Assembly: GCA_029844215.1 (NCBI GenBank) | Contig: CM056721.1 | Span: 57,143,815 to 57,207,814 of the forward strand | Source: Przewalskia tangutica | Lineage: Eukaryota > Streptophyta > Magnoliopsida > Solanales > Solanaceae | Direction: 5' to 3' | DNA: 64,000 nt | Shown: positions 11,551-23,100 of the stretch, piece by piece | Numbering within the stretch: position 1 is the stretch's first letter | How the letters are laid out: each line of letters opens with the position of its first letter | The notes under the pieces: generated by a model | Told to the model about the DNA's origin: nothing | The model's input: the letters and a program-made list of their open reading frames with translations, nothing else | The model's database searches: none | Made by a program: the position numbers and the translations under genes

Positions 11551-12400
11551 CAGGTTAGTAACACTTGTTGTATAGTTGGTATAATGATGTACAACTATAC
11601 GGATTTATGTATGAGGGTCAGCTGCGTGTTGCCTTGAATGATTTTGAATTACCAAGAATTGGTAAGGACTAAATAGATAACGGGAAGGTATGAAACAGTT
11701 TAATAAATTCTCATCAAGGTTTTACGTACTAATTTGAGATAATTAGGAGATGATGAGCTATCTGAGAATGTAATGAACCCTTAAGAAATCTTAATAAAGG
11801 GGCTTAATGGAAGACTATGTTAATAGATTAAGCTACGTAGTATGCTTAAGAGAATAGTACGGATGAGATCCGTATGGAGTAAGTATGGTTGTTATGATTA
11901 AGACAACACGATTAAGAGCTTATGAGAAGCTATCTTACCCGTATGCGGGGAAGGATAATGTAGGCTTGGGGCATGGATATTGATAACCGCCGAGACTTTG
12001 GGTATATAAGGCCTTATCGGGTAGTAAAAATTTAAGTCAGACCAAGGACAAGAGTAAAGTGCGACACCGAGTCAGGTTATGGACCTATTACGGGTCGACC
12101 CATAGCCTGTAGTAAGGCAGGTCGATTAGGGTTGTCCCGCCATGTGACAGGTCACGGTGCAAGGCCCAAGTCTAGTTAATCATTTTACGTTCGTGGACAC
12201 GCTCCACCTAACCAGTCGTGAGCCTAAATGGCCTTAAATTGTTCGATATTGTAACTCCAAAGATTTGAGGCCATAATCAGTATGGAGGTTATGTACGTAT
12301 GTTAGAATAAGTTGGGAAGTACAGAAAGAGTACGACCAGTAAGAAAGAGAGCAACCAAGTATAAAAGAATAGAGCCTGAATCCATAAGAACCTTTCAAGG
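11551..12400 (+). mobile_element. Element D internal non-coding stretch
   Basis: No credible gene. The segment near 12040-12220 carries a GC-rich passage around 'gggtcgaccca' and a 'ggcccaagt...tagttaa' block. Matching text lies between gag and pol in element C (near 32700-32810) and in H (near 56080-56230). It is therefore the gag-pol spacer shared by these families, with gag mostly gone. Confidence 0.6.
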
Positions 12401-12650
12401 AAGCTACACCGTGAGTATTTGGGTGGTAGCTGGGCGGGTATATGAGAATTGCCCGGTGATGATAAAGTCGTCAGACCCTAGTAGACCTAGTAGAGCTGGA
12501 CATGTCAGACTTTGAGGTCATTATGGGTATGGACTCGTTGGCTTCTTGTATGTCAATGGTGACTACAGAGAGAGATTGGTTCGATTCCAGTTTTCCGGTA
12601 AGCCGGTTATCGAAATGAGAGGAAGGGAAGCGATTGTAACAAGTGAATTA
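12400..12650 (+). pseudogene. pol: Retroviral-type aspartic protease relic (RVP_2-like) of element D
   Basis: The translation in the first frame gives the stretch VYENCPV followed, one frame over, by LDMSDFEVIMGMD, the hallmark 'hD-x-DF-x-VI-x-GMD' region at the carboxy side of plant Ty3/gypsy aspartic proteases. After another frame change near 12572 it gives VRFQFSGKPVIEMRG, the usual following strand. The catalytic DTG/DSG triad is not visible, so only the carboxy half remains, with at least two frameshifts. Reverse transcriptase, RNase H and integrase are absent before F interrupts at 12835. The block shows that D descends from a pol-bearing element. Role in the intact family: cleavage of the Gag-Pol polyprotein. 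Confidence 0.72.
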
Positions 12651-12834
12651 TCCTTCCTTCTTTGGCATCATTAATTGGTAAGTCTGTGTGACTTGTTCAT
12701 TGGGATAAATAGATGTAGAAAGTATGGAATAGTTTAATTTGAAGAGTTTAGAGATAGAAATGGAAATGTACGGTCATTAAAAAAGATCATGTTAAGTGCC
12801 CTTGGAGGTACTTGGAGTTGGTTTAGTGTTGCAG
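12651..12834 (+). mobile_element. Element D internal remainder
   Basis: AT-rich sequence with no recognisable domain. It ends at TGCAG (12830-12834), the presumed left TSD of F; the right copy lies outside the window. Confidence 0.5.
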
Positions 12835-13468
12835 TGTCAGGACCCGACCTCGGGCCCGCGACTGGTGTCTTACCCCGGGCACCCTAGTGATACAACATCA
12901 GAGAAAATCAGCGGAAATAAAAACTAAAACATGAAACAAGACATAAAGTAAGAAACAGGCTAACCAAAACGGTCACCTTCCTGTATATATATATCAAACC
13001 GAACAGTTAAATCCTTTACAAACCCTGCCCACAACAGTACTACAGACCTCTAAGAATGTAACAACAACTATGACGGGACAGGGCCCCGCCATACCCCTGA
13101 ATGTACAAGTACCTACAATGACAGGGGACTATACCAAAAGATAAGCCTCCGGAGAAACGGAGCTTCCCAAAGCGCTGAACTGTGATCCTATGAGCGAGGA
13201 TCAACAACCGGTGTACCTCTACCTGCGGCATGAACGCAGCCCCCCGAAGGAGGTCAGTACAACAGGTACCAAGTATGTGAAACTGAAAATACTGTAATGA
13301 AATCATAACAGTCTATATAAAACAGGAGACATGTATGATAACCAAACTACAGTTCACAACATATAAGCAGTTAGGGACTCACGCCCTCAAAGTCATCCCT
13401 CATGCCCGTGGAACTCCTTCCTCACTGCCGGCAGTCTACGTATAAATCGTATGATACGTATAACATGT

Positions 13469-13935
13469 CTCGGCCCATCCCATGGGACTCGAGGTAGAAT
13501 CGTATGGTATACATATCTCGGCCCATCCCATGGGACTCGAGGTAAAATCGTGTGGTATACATATCTCGGCCCATCCCATGGGACTCGATGTAGAATCGTG
13601 TGGTATACATATCTCGGCCCATCCCATGGGACTCGATGTAGAATCGTGTGGTATACATATCTCGGCCCATCCCATGGGACTCGATGTAGAATCGTGTGGT
13701 ATACATATCTCGGCCCATCCCATGAGACTCGATGTAGAATCGTGTGGTATACATATCTCGTTCCATCCCATGGGACTCGATATAGAATCGTGTGGTATAC
13801 ATATCTCGGCCCATCCCATGGGACTCGATGTAGAATCGTGTGGTATACATATCTCGGCCCATCTCATGGGACTCGATGTAGAATCGTGTGGTATACATAT
13901 CTCGGCCCTTCCCATGGGACTCGAGGTAAAGTCGT
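13469..13935 (-). repeat. 48-bp minisatellite, array 1 (about 10 units)
   Basis: Units begin with 'ctcggcccatcccatgggac' at 13469, 13517, 13565, 13613, 13661, 13709, 13757, 13805, 13853 and 13901, an exact 48-bp step. Each holds the palindrome TCCCATGGGA and a GTATAC site. Because 48 is a multiple of 3 and a unit lacks stops in several frames, long open frames of 150 or more codons appear on both strands. They are repeat artefacts, not genes. Confidence 0.96.
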
Positions 13936-14972
13936 CCATAACATTTAAACCCTCTTTTAAGACAGATTAAGACAATACCATGCCTTCCTTTTAAACCAAA
14001 ACACTTTCTCTTTTAAAGTCAAGTAACAATATTTTTTTCCAATAGTTCAAGTTGCATAACTTCAAATATTCAAGTCTCTTATTTTCGAAAGATTTCATAG
14101 TTCATAGTCTTAATCACTTAACAACGTAATCTCTTTTTAAAATTGAGTAACATATGTCTTATGTGTGAGTAGGTTATACTTGTTTATAACGGTCTTATTA
14201 AAGCAGCCATGATCTAGAAAATGTAATACAATTTTGTCTTATCTTAGCTTCTATGCAGATGGAGGATTCTACTTGTTTTAATATAATTTATTTGTCAATA
14301 TATTTTCCTTTATTAACGCTGCAATGGTTTGTTCGATACTTATTCTCATTTCCGAAATCAATATAACATTATCCTTTTTAATACCAAGTACCCATTACTC
14401 ATGAATGCGGTTTCACAACTTTTTAACACACCTTAAGTCCTTAACATTTCATAAAAAATCATTTATAAGTTAAGTCTCTTATCTTTTAAGATCAAGTCTC
14501 TTAACTTCTAAAATCAACAAACCATTATTTTACCTACATAAAGTCGTTATAACTAACTTCCCATAAAGCTATTATAACACTTTATGTTTTAAACCGACCA
14601 AATTCGTTTAGCACACGTACGTCTACCGTACTACATAGTTCACAACAATCATGCTAGAAAGGATAGGAAGAGGTTCACATACCTCGCGGCGATTATCGAC
14701 AAATAGCAAAACGCTCCAAGTACTTCAACTTCATCGGCTACTCCTTAAGCCAAGTAGATTACGCCACATGTAGTACTTCAATCCTAAAATGGCCATAGTA
14801 CTTCTATCAAACCTTACTTACCATTTAAGACTTATACCAATTAAAAGCCCTTTAATTCTACGGAAAATCGGGCAGCACTTCCCCTGTTTTTACATACTTT
14901 CCACCTTTTTCAAGGCCTGATAACAGTAACCAACATGCCACATTTAAGGCGCAACAATTCAACAACTAAAGA

Positions 14973-15014
14973 AGGGGATCACACGCCCAAACGGACGTGT
15001 TAAACAATCCTCCC
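14973..15014 (-). promoter_or_regulatory. Covarying leader hairpin, F copy
   Basis: On the minus strand AACACGTCC pairs with GGGCGTGT around GTTT, with one T-G wobble. An outer GGGG/CCCC clamp is present. Confidence 0.65.
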
Positions 15015-15059
15015 CTTAAAACAATAACAACTTAAAAACCGAAATGGAACAAGTCCATA

Positions 15060-15171
15060 GTCCAAAGTAAAGACAGTCCAATGTAAATACAGTCCAAAGT
15101 AAATACAGTCCAATGTAAATACAGTCCAATGTAAATACAGTCCAAAGTAAATACAGTCCAATGTAAATACA
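15060..15171 (-). repeat. 16-bp tandem repeat (7 units)
   Basis: Units gtccaatgtaaataca or gtccaaagtaaataca start every 16 bp from 15060 to 15156. B1, E, G and I carry one or two units at the same LTR position and H carries about five (54317-54405). It is a length-variable site within the LTR family. Confidence 0.92.
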
Positions 15172-15743
15172 GTCCATTAGTCCACTAGTTGGTGTTCTTG
15201 GCCAACTTACAATAATCACACTTATCCAATTTTTCGGCTAGAATGACGGAATTACTTCTTTAATCCTCCAACTTATATTCCAATCTTCATATAAGTTATA
15301 GTTACTTTGTTCTTAACTTTCAACAAGTAATAGATACGTTTTTACCATTTTGATGGCTTACTTGCCAATACTTCATTTTAGCAACTTATCAAGTTCCAAT
15401 TCTTTCCAAACTTCATTCCACATATCTCATACTCATTTATATACTTCCAACATATATAATATCCAACTTCACAAAGAGGATTAAGATCATTACCTCAAAA
15501 AGCCCAAAAATATCTAAGAACTTAAAGTCGCTCCTTAGCAAGTTTAGCTCCAAATCCTTACGTTTCAATCCGCTACAAGCAACCCTTAGAAACTCCTAAC
15601 CAACTTCTCTTCAAGATTCAACTCCTAACAAGCAGTCATGCCAAGTCAGGGACTCACGCCCTCAAAGTCATCCCTCATGCCCGTGGAACTCCTTCTTCAC
15701 TGCCGGCAGTCTACGTATAAATCGTATGATACGTATAACATGT

Positions 15744-16163
15744 CTCGCCCCATCCCATGGGACTCGAGGTAGAATCGTATGGTATACATATCTCGGCCCA
15801 TCCCATGGGACTCGAGGTAAAATCGTGTGGTATACATATCTCGGCCCATCCCTATGGGACTCGATGTAGAATCGTGTGGTATACATATCTCGGCCCATCC
15901 CATGGGACTCGATGTAGAATCGTGTGGTATACATATCTCGGCCCATCCCATGGGACTCGATGTAGAATCGTGTGGTATACATATCTCGGCCCATCCCATG
16001 GGACTCGATGTAGAATCGTGTGGTATACATATCTCGGTCCATCCCATGGGACTCGATGTAGAATCGTGTGGTATACATATCTCGGCCCATCCCATGGGAC
16101 TCGATGTAGAATCGTGTGGTATACATATCTCGGCCCATCCCATGGGACTAGAGGTAAAGTCGT
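15744..16163 (-). repeat. 48-bp minisatellite, array 2 (about 9 units)
   Basis: Units start at 15744, 15792, 15840, 15889, 15937, 15985, 16033, 16081 and 16129. The third unit has one extra base (49 bp), which shifts frames within the array. The unit sequence is the same as in array 1; this array belongs to the second copy of the F duplication. Confidence 0.96.
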
Positions 16164-16445
16164 CTATAACATTTAAACCCTCTTTTAAGACAGATTAAGA
16201 CAATACCATGCCTTCCTTTTAAACCAAAACACTTTCTTTTTTAAAGTCAAGTAATAATATTCTTTTCCAATAGTTCAAGTTGCATAACTTCAAATACTCA
16301 AGTCTGTTATTTTCGAAAGATTTCATAGTTCATAGTCTTAATCACTTAACAACGTAATCTCTTTTTAAAATTGAGTAACATATGTCTTATGTGTGAGTAG
16401 GTTATACTTGTTTATAACGGTCTTATTAAAGCAACCATGATCTAG

Positions 16446-16450
16446 AAAAT
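16446..16450. repeat. Target-site duplication AAAAT, left of G
   Basis: Matches 19621-19625 exactly. The uninterrupted text 'ctagaaaatgtaatac' survives in the first copy near 14212. Confidence 0.93.
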
Positions 16451-16967
16451 TGTTACACCCCGTAGTTCCAGGGAATGTATGTGAGGACGTACGTACGAGA
16501 ATACGACAATAATATTGGAAAGAAAGAAAGATGTGATTTTTCGACGGAAAAGTTTCCGGGTTTTGTGAAGGAAAAAGGTTCGTTAATGGAAATTGGATTC
16601 CCAGATTTGGTATTTGGGCTTCTTGGGTTATATTAGAATTATGGAATTTTATTTTCGGAAATGGTCACGTGGGGCCCACGGGAGAAATTTACGGTTTTGT
16701 GGGGCCCACTTTATTTTTCGGATTTTTGGCATTACGGATATTTTCGGAAGATGAAATATATTGGACGAGTAGGGGGGCAACACGTGTCACCCCCATGTGG
16801 CCACCTTGGCCGAAATGGTGGGACAAGTGTCTTGCCACTTATCCCTTGGCCGAAATGGCCATGGCACTTGGCTATTGTTTTTGTTGGCCATGTGGTGTGG
16901 TGGGACCCACACACACATGGCCCAATCTAGACCACACACTTGCTATGATCTTGGCCTTTTATTTCTC

Positions 16968-16975
16968 TATAAATA
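16968..16975 (+). promoter_or_regulatory. LTR G TATA box
   Basis: TATAAATA followed by CCCCC lies 517 bp into the LTR, matching B1. Confidence 0.74.
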
Positions 16976-17510
16976 CCCCCTTAGTGCAAGACATAATTTC
17001 ATCCCACACTTAAAGATTTTCCAAGGCAAAAATACCCCCTCCCTTTAGCTTGCTCTCGTCCACCCCCCCACTTTGTGTAGAAAAATACTTCAAGTATTGT
17101 TGTATAATCCCAAATACCTTAGCCTAGTATCCCTAGTAGTATTCTAAAGAAATCCCAACATAAGAGCCCGAAAATACTACTTTTTTTTCCAATAGTCGCA
17201 AAATGAAACCCTAGAAAAACTTTCATAGTTTAGATGAAGTGTTAAGAGAAGTTGTTTAGAAACTTCTAAGGGTCGCTTGGAGCGGGTTGGAGCGTAAGGA
17301 ATTAGAGCTAAACGTTGCTCAGGATCGACTTATAATCTTGGATAATTTTGGGCTTATCGAGGTAATGATCTATGTCCCCCTATTGTAATTGGATATTACA
17401 TATTGTAGTAGTTTAGAATTGAGTATAAGATATATTGGAAGGATGCTTATAAAGGATTGAACTGTATTTACATTAGACTGTATTTACAGTAGACTTGTGT
17501 AGTATTATTG

Positions 17511-17552
17511 TGAGGCAGAATTGTACACGTCCGGTTAGACGTGTAATCCCCT
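17511..17552 (+). promoter_or_regulatory. Covarying leader hairpin, G copy
   Basis: TACACGTC pairs perfectly with GACGTGTA around a CGGTTA loop. The outer clamp is weakened to GAGG/CCCC. Confidence 0.66.
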
Positions 17553-19620
17553 TGGAGTTGTTGGCTTGGTAGCAGGCCTTGTTAGGGGGAGGTTATTTAT
17601 GTGATTGCGGGGGGGGAGGTGCTGCCGAATTTTCCGTAGAATAAGGAACTGTTTACTTAGAATATGCTACGAAGAGAACTAGAAGTTGATAGATGTATTG
17701 TGAATATTATAGGTGGATCTTCTACGCGCGGCATACTCGACTTGGCTTGTGGATTAAGCCGAAGAGGTATGTGATTCTTCCTATACTCTTGAGCATGATT
17801 GTTGTGAACTATATAGTACGGTAGACGTACGTGTGTGAAATGAATTTTGTTTGTTTAAAACATAAAGTGTTATGATGGCTTTATGGGAAGTTAGTTATAA
17901 CGACTTTATGAAGATAAAAGAAAGATTTGATTTTGAAAGCTAAACGACTTGATTTTGAAAGTTAAGAGACTTGATCTTGAAAGATAAGAGACTTGACTTA
18001 TAAACGACTTGATTTCGGAAAAGGAGAAGTAACTTGATTTAAGTATAGGTTACTTGTTTTGAAAAGAGTAAGTTATTTGGGTTTTAAAAGTATACTTGAT
18101 GTTGTTTTAAAAGAAAAGTACTTGATTTTAAAAAGCCTTGTAAAGATTTTTACGAAGGTGAAGTAATTTGGTTTGAAAAGAAAACGTATTTTTGATACTA
18201 CGAGTATTAGTATCGTGTGGCTTTTACGTAAAAAGAGGTCTTTTTGAAAGAATGAAAGTATGTAGTACTTTGGAGTTGAAACTCGGATTGTTGTCATAAA
18301 ATGAAAGTACGTTGAACTTGCCTATGCTTGTTGTGATAGCCTTTGTTGTGCAAGTGTTTTGATTTTGTGCTACCGTGTCTCTCGGTGGAGGGCCGACTAT
18401 TTGGTTGATTGTTTCTTTTGGACATACTGACACGATGGATGGTCCACGGGTATACGTCCACTTTGAGTATTATCTTGTTATTTCCTTTGGACATACTGAC
18501 ACGATGGATGGTCCACGGGTATGCGTCCAGTAGGATGGTTTCATGGCCATGCTTATACCGAGGTAAGATGCCGGGGCATGCGGTCATTGTGAGGGTTAAA
18601 TTCCCGGGTTATGTTATTAGTCCATGGACCGCTAATCCATGAAGCTTGCCGCGGTGACGAGCGATCACGGGCTTGATTTGTACATGTGGTTACAGGAACA
18701 CTTTAGATACTTGTCCTGATCATTTCTCGTGTATCGGCAGGCTCTGGTAGATAGCTTAAGATACTTGCCACGGTCATATCTCGTGAGACGGTAGGCTCTG
18801 GTACGTTAGCTTAAGATACTTTCCTCGGACAGTTGCGTGGCTGGTTTGGATCTGATAGTTGGCTTCTGTACTTGGCCCGTGAAGTTTTATGACTACTCTT
18901 CGGACTGGTAGTTGGCTATTCTACTTGGCCCAATCGGTTTGATGACGCAGGCAGGATCTAGTGTTCAGGTTCACATATGGGTGTTGTTTTACATCATGTA
19001 CTGCCGGCAGTGAGGAATGAGTTCCACGGGCACGATTGATATTGTGGGCGTGAGACCCACAGTTATGTGTGAGTGATGATTTTGAGGACATGCGTCCCTT
19101 ACTTGACATAATTGTTTACTTATTGCGAAATGGTTTTATAAAATGATGAAATGTGATTTCATTACAGTATTTTCAGTTTCACATACTTGGTACCTGTTGT
19201 ACTGACCTCCTTCGGGGGGGAGCGTTCATACCGCAGGTAGAGGTACACCAGTTGTTGATCCTCGCTCATAGGATCGCAGTTCAGCGTTTGGGAAGCTCCG
19301 TTTCTCCGGAGGCTTATCTTTTGGTATAGTCCCCTGTCATTGTAGGTACTTGTACATTCAGGGGTATGGCGGGGCCCTGTCCCGTCATAGATGTTGTTAC
19401 ATTCTTAGAGGTCTATAGTACTGATGTGGGCAGGGTTTGTAAAGGATTTTAACTGTTCGGTTATATGTATATACATGAAGGTAACCGTTTTGGTTAGCCT
19501 GTTTCCTTATGTTGTATCTTGTTTCCTATTTAAGTTTTTATTTCCGCTGATTTTCTCTGATGTATCACTAGGGTTCCCGGGGTAAGGCACCAGTCGCGGG
19601 CCCGAGGTCGGGTCGTGACA

Positions 19621-19625
19621 AAAAT
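19621..19625. repeat. Target-site duplication AAAAT, right of G
   Basis: Exact partner of 16446-16450. F resumes at 19626. Confidence 0.93.
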
Positions 19626-20183
19626 GTAATACAATTTTGTCTTATCTTAGCTTCTATGCAGAAGAAGGATTCTACTTGTTTTAATATAATTTATTTGTCA
19701 ATACATTTTCCTTTATTAACGCTGCAATGGTTTGTTCGATACTTATTCTCATTTACGAAATCAATATAACATTATCCTTTTTAAGACCAAGTACCCATTA
19801 CTCATGAATGCGGTTTCACAACTTTTTAACACACCTTAAGTCCTTAACATTTCATAAAAAGTCATTTATAAGTTAAGTCTCTTATCTTTTAAGATCAAGT
19901 CTCTTAACTTCTAAAATCAACAAACCATTCTTTTACCTACATAAAGTCGTTATAACTAAATTCCCATAAAGCTATTATAACACTTTATGTTTTAAACCGA
20001 CCAAATTCGTTTAGCACACGTACGTCTACCGTACTACATAGTTCACAACAATCATGCTAGAAATGATAGGAAGAGGTTCACATACCTCGCGACGATTATC
20101 GACAAATAGCAAAACGCTCCAAGTACTTCAACTTCGTCGGCTACTCCTTAAGCCAAGTAGATTACGCCACATGTAGTACTTCA

Positions 20184-20823
20184 TGTCACGACCCGACCTC
20201 GGGCCCGCGACTGGCGCCTTACCCCGGGCACCCTAGTGATACAACATCAGAGAAAATCAGCGGAAATAAAAACTTAAATATGGAAGAAGATATACAATAA
20301 GAAACATGCTAACCAAAACGGTCACCTTTCTGTATATATACATATAATTAAACCTGAACAGTTACATCCTTTTACAAACCCTGCCCACAACAGTACTACA
20401 GACCTCTAAGAATGTAACCACAACTGTGACGGGATAGGGCCCCGCCATACCCCTGAATGTACAAGTACCTATAATGACAGGGGACTATACCAAAGATAAG
20501 CCTCCGGAGAAACGGAGCTTCCCAAAACGCTGAACTGTGATCCTATGAGCGAGGATCCACAATCGATGTACCTCTACCTGCGGCATGAACGCAGCCCCCC
20601 GAAGGAGGTCAGTACAACAGGTACCAAGTATGTGAAACTGAAAATACTGTAAATGAAATCATAACAGTCTATATAAAACAGGAGACATGTATGATAACCA
20701 AACTACAGTCCACAATATATAAGCAGTCATCTCAAGGTAGGGGCTCACGCCCTCAAAGTCATTACTCAAATATAACCATGGGTCTCACGCCCACAACATC
20801 AATCATGCCCGTGGAATTCCTTC
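20184..20823 (-). mobile_element. Element H, 3' LTR, part left of the A array
   Basis: Starts TGTCACGACCCGACC, the reversed LTR terminus, and continues through the GC-rich block (20390-20640). It stops at CCTTC (20819-20823), where the array is inserted, and the same LTR resumes at 52248. The 5 bp before it are CTTCA (20179-20183), the presumed left TSD of H in F. Confidence 0.92.
20819..20823. repeat. Target-site duplication CCTTC, left of the A array
   Basis: Matches CCTTC at 52248-52252. The empty site 'ggaattccttcctcactgcc' survives in H's other LTR near 57674. Confidence 0.95.
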
Positions 20824-21338
20824 TGTTATACCCCGTAGTTCTGACCCTACGTATGAGAGCGTACGAAAGCATGTAAGACTTAATTTTTTTTTTCAAAGGA
20901 TAGGTTGACGGATTGTTCCAGACGGGTTTTAGTCAACTTTGAGGCGGGTTATGACCCGGTACATTGAGAGTTCCTAAGTGTTTCAAAGGCCTAGGGCGTA
21001 GTTCGTTGAGTCTAGATTCCAACGCAACCAACCGTTCGTTGATAGGACGTCGGAGTAGAAAGTTACGGGAGTTACAAGTTCGGTCTTGTGACGGACAGAA
21101 ATGCGTTTGAGCGGCAGCGGCCGCGGCCGGAAATCGAGGGTCGCTGAAGTTGCAGCCCGCGGCCAGACAGCAGCCGCGGTGCGGAAGTTCCGAGTCCACA
21201 GAGGTTTCAGCGCCGACGCCAGCCGCGCGCCGGCGCTGAAATCATGCGAAAAACTTAGGAAAATCTGATGTTTTCTTTTAGAAAGGCCATGGGAGGGTGA
21301 CAAGTGTCCCCCCCCTCTGATTTTGCATGCATTATATT

Positions 21339-21361
21339 GATCAAGTCTTCAAGACTTGGTC
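21339..21361 (+). promoter_or_regulatory. Leader stem-loop of LTR1
   Basis: GATCAAGTCTT pairs with AAGACTTGGTC, with one T-G wobble replacing the C-G pair of the other copies. It lies just downstream of the promoter region. Confidence 0.65.
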
Positions 21362-21778
21362 ATCTTTCATCTCTCTCTTAGACAAAAGCTCTTCCTTCTC
21401 TCTAAAAATTTCAAGCTCCTACTTCTCTCTAGAATTTCAAGAGATATTTTAGCCTTAGGAAAAATCTGAAAAGTAAAGGCAAGAAGAAAGCTTGTGACTA
21501 GCTTGTGAAGGTTGTGGTGGTGGTGTTCTTGGAAAGGAAGCTAGCAAGTTGTTGGAAAAATTTGGCTAAAGCTCTAAGGTAATGATTCTTCTTTATAATT
21601 AGTTTTTAGTGTTGCATGTTAAGAAGAAAGAACATGTGGTAGTAAATAATGCTCTTAGAGTCATTGCATGCAAGAAATGTGGTTTGGGTATGAAGGATTT
21701 GACTAAAGAGGTTATGTGAGCATGTTGTAGCCTAAAAAAATTACCTTAAACTTGTTAAGATTAATTGTTATAACTTAT

Positions 21779-21820
21779 GGGGCAGAATTTTACACACCCA
21801 AGATTAGGTGTGTAATCCCC
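21779..21820 (+). promoter_or_regulatory. Covarying leader hairpin, LTR1 copy
   Basis: TTACACACC pairs perfectly with GGTGTGTAA (9 bp), with an outer GGGG/CCCC clamp. Two pairs differ from the B-type stem by coordinated changes on both arms. Confidence 0.75.
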
Positions 21821-22763
21821 TTTGTGTTGGTTGGGATGTTGGGCCTTAAATGTGGCGTTTGAGTGTTGAAAATCGGCCTTTGAAAAGGTGGCAAAGTGAG
21901 TAGAAACAAAGGAAATGCTGCCCAATTTTCCATAGGAATTAGTAACCTTGAACTTGGAAATATTCTACTTTGAAACTAGAAGTTAATAAACGTATTATGG
22001 TCATTATAGGTTGACATATTAGGTGCGGTATTTCGGACTTGGCAAGTGGATTAACCGAAGAGGTATGTGGAACTTTCCTATCTCTTGAGCATGAGTAGTT
22101 GTACCTATGTAGTACGGTAGACGTACAAGATTTGATATCTTTCACTTGTTTTAAAGTATATTGGTACTTGTTTCATTTTAAAAGTATAAGCCCCTTGGAT
22201 TTAGGGAAAATGTATTTGACAAAGGAATAATGCTAATATAATGACTTTATGGGAGGTTGGTTATATTAGTTTTTGAAAGGTTCACAAAGAAAGGTTTTAC
22301 TCTAATTAAAACAAGTACGGGTAAAGGATTGGAAACTAAGAAAGGTGAATTGATTTTTAGGCATTGGTTGCCTAAGGTTTTAAAGGAAGTGAAGTCACTT
22401 GATTTAGAAGCCTATTATATTTCTAAAAGGAAATGTGACTTGTTTTGAAAGGAAATCGTAAATTGATACTATGGTGATTAGTATCTTGGAATTTTTGTAT
22501 AAAAAGAGTTATTTCTTAAAAAGTTAGAAGTACATGGTACTTGGGTTGAATTCCCGGATTTTCTATTAAAAGACATGTTAGTGTCTTAGGTATACTAAAA
22601 TGAGAGGATATATATTAATAATGTTAATAAGAAGTTAGGGGATTCCTTAACTTGCTTATGTTATGATAAGCCGGTAGCGCTTATGTTATACGTGATAGCC
22701 GGTTGTGCTAGTTGGTATATTCTTACGGGGTAGACCCCTGGTTATTCTTGTTAATTCCTGTTA

Positions 22764-23100
22764 GCATACTGACACGATGGATGGTCCACGGGTATGCGTG
22801 TTCTTGTTATTTCCTTTGGACATACTGACACGATGGATGGTCCACGGGTATGCGTCTATTATGATGGTTTACTACTTATTCCATGGATTTGCTACCCATG
22901 ATGCGAGTGCGGCGATTGTACTCATGCGGGTCCACAGGATCCATGCGGGTGAAATAGTCTCATGCGAGTGCGGCGTTTGTACTCATGCGGGTCCACAGGA
23001 TCCATGCGGGTGAAATAGTCCCATGCGGGTGAAATAGTCCCATGACGAGGCGGATGACCTCATGCGGGTCCACAGGACCCATGCGGGTGAAATAGTCCCA
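22764..23100 (+). repeat. Direct repeats in the middle of LTR1
   Basis: There are two units of a roughly 60-bp block with 'gacacgatggatggtccacgg' (near 22768-22860), then two to three units of a roughly 60-bp block with 'catgcgggtccacaggatcc' and 'gggtgaaatagtc' (22899-23100). LTR2-5 carry the same blocks with small copy differences. No gene. Confidence 0.8.

Larger units (their letters stand above)
13936..15629 (-). mobile_element. LTR F, first copy of the leader half
   Basis: No gene. It contains the reversed nested dyad (about 14543-14590), the conserved 'gcgaggtatgtg' donor-like motif in reverse near 14683-14694, the reversed TGCTGCCCG core near 14872, the hairpin (14973-15014) and the 16-bp repeat. 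It ends abruptly at 15629, where the second copy starts. Confidence 0.7.
16451..19620 (+). mobile_element. Solo LTR G
   Basis: 3,170 bp from TGTTACACCCCG to GGGTCGTGACA with AAAAT TSDs and no internal region. It has a TATA box (16968-16975), the leader hairpin (17511-17552), a G-run before the AGGTGCTGCCG core near 17607, donor-like motifs near 17358 and 17766, the nested dyad near 17866-17910, and two copies of a 60-bp 'gacacgatggatggtccacgg' repeat near 18425-18520. Open frames in it are incidental. Confidence 0.94.
12835..20183 (-). mobile_element. LTR F, duplicated internally and interrupted by G
   Basis: F begins on the plus strand with TGTCAGGACCCGACC (a one-base variant of the usual TGTCACGACCC) and runs as a reversed LTR. 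A block starting 'aagcag' at about 13363 appears again at 15630, so about 2.27 kb is tandemly duplicated and each copy carries a 48-bp minisatellite. Solo LTR G lies in the second copy. The LTR is cut at 20183 by H; its TG end would lie right of the window. Whether F is solo or full length cannot be told. Confidence 0.82.

Noticed and set aside
12312..12515. A 67-codon frame as a separate gene
   Set aside because: Its carboxy half is the protease relic read partly out of frame. It is covered by the pol pseudogene call.
13422..13970. Open frames of 150-170 codons on both strands with repeated 16-residue units
   Set aside because: They are produced by the 48-bp minisatellite, whose period is a multiple of 3. 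Several frames on both strands stay open at once and none has gene context.
15668..16198. Second set of long repetitive open frames
   Set aside because: Same minisatellite artefact in the duplicated LTR copy. A one-base insertion even shifts frames midway without ending them.
22257..22448. A 63-codon frame found in LTR1, LTR2, LTR3 and LTR4 (22257, 27430, 41478, 46564)
   Set aside because: Its recurrence only reflects near-identical LTRs. It starts at a non-ATG codon, has no recognisable domain and is deleted in LTR5.
22777..23013. A 78-codon frame in the middle of the A LTRs
   Set aside because: It runs through 60-bp direct repeats with no start context or domain.
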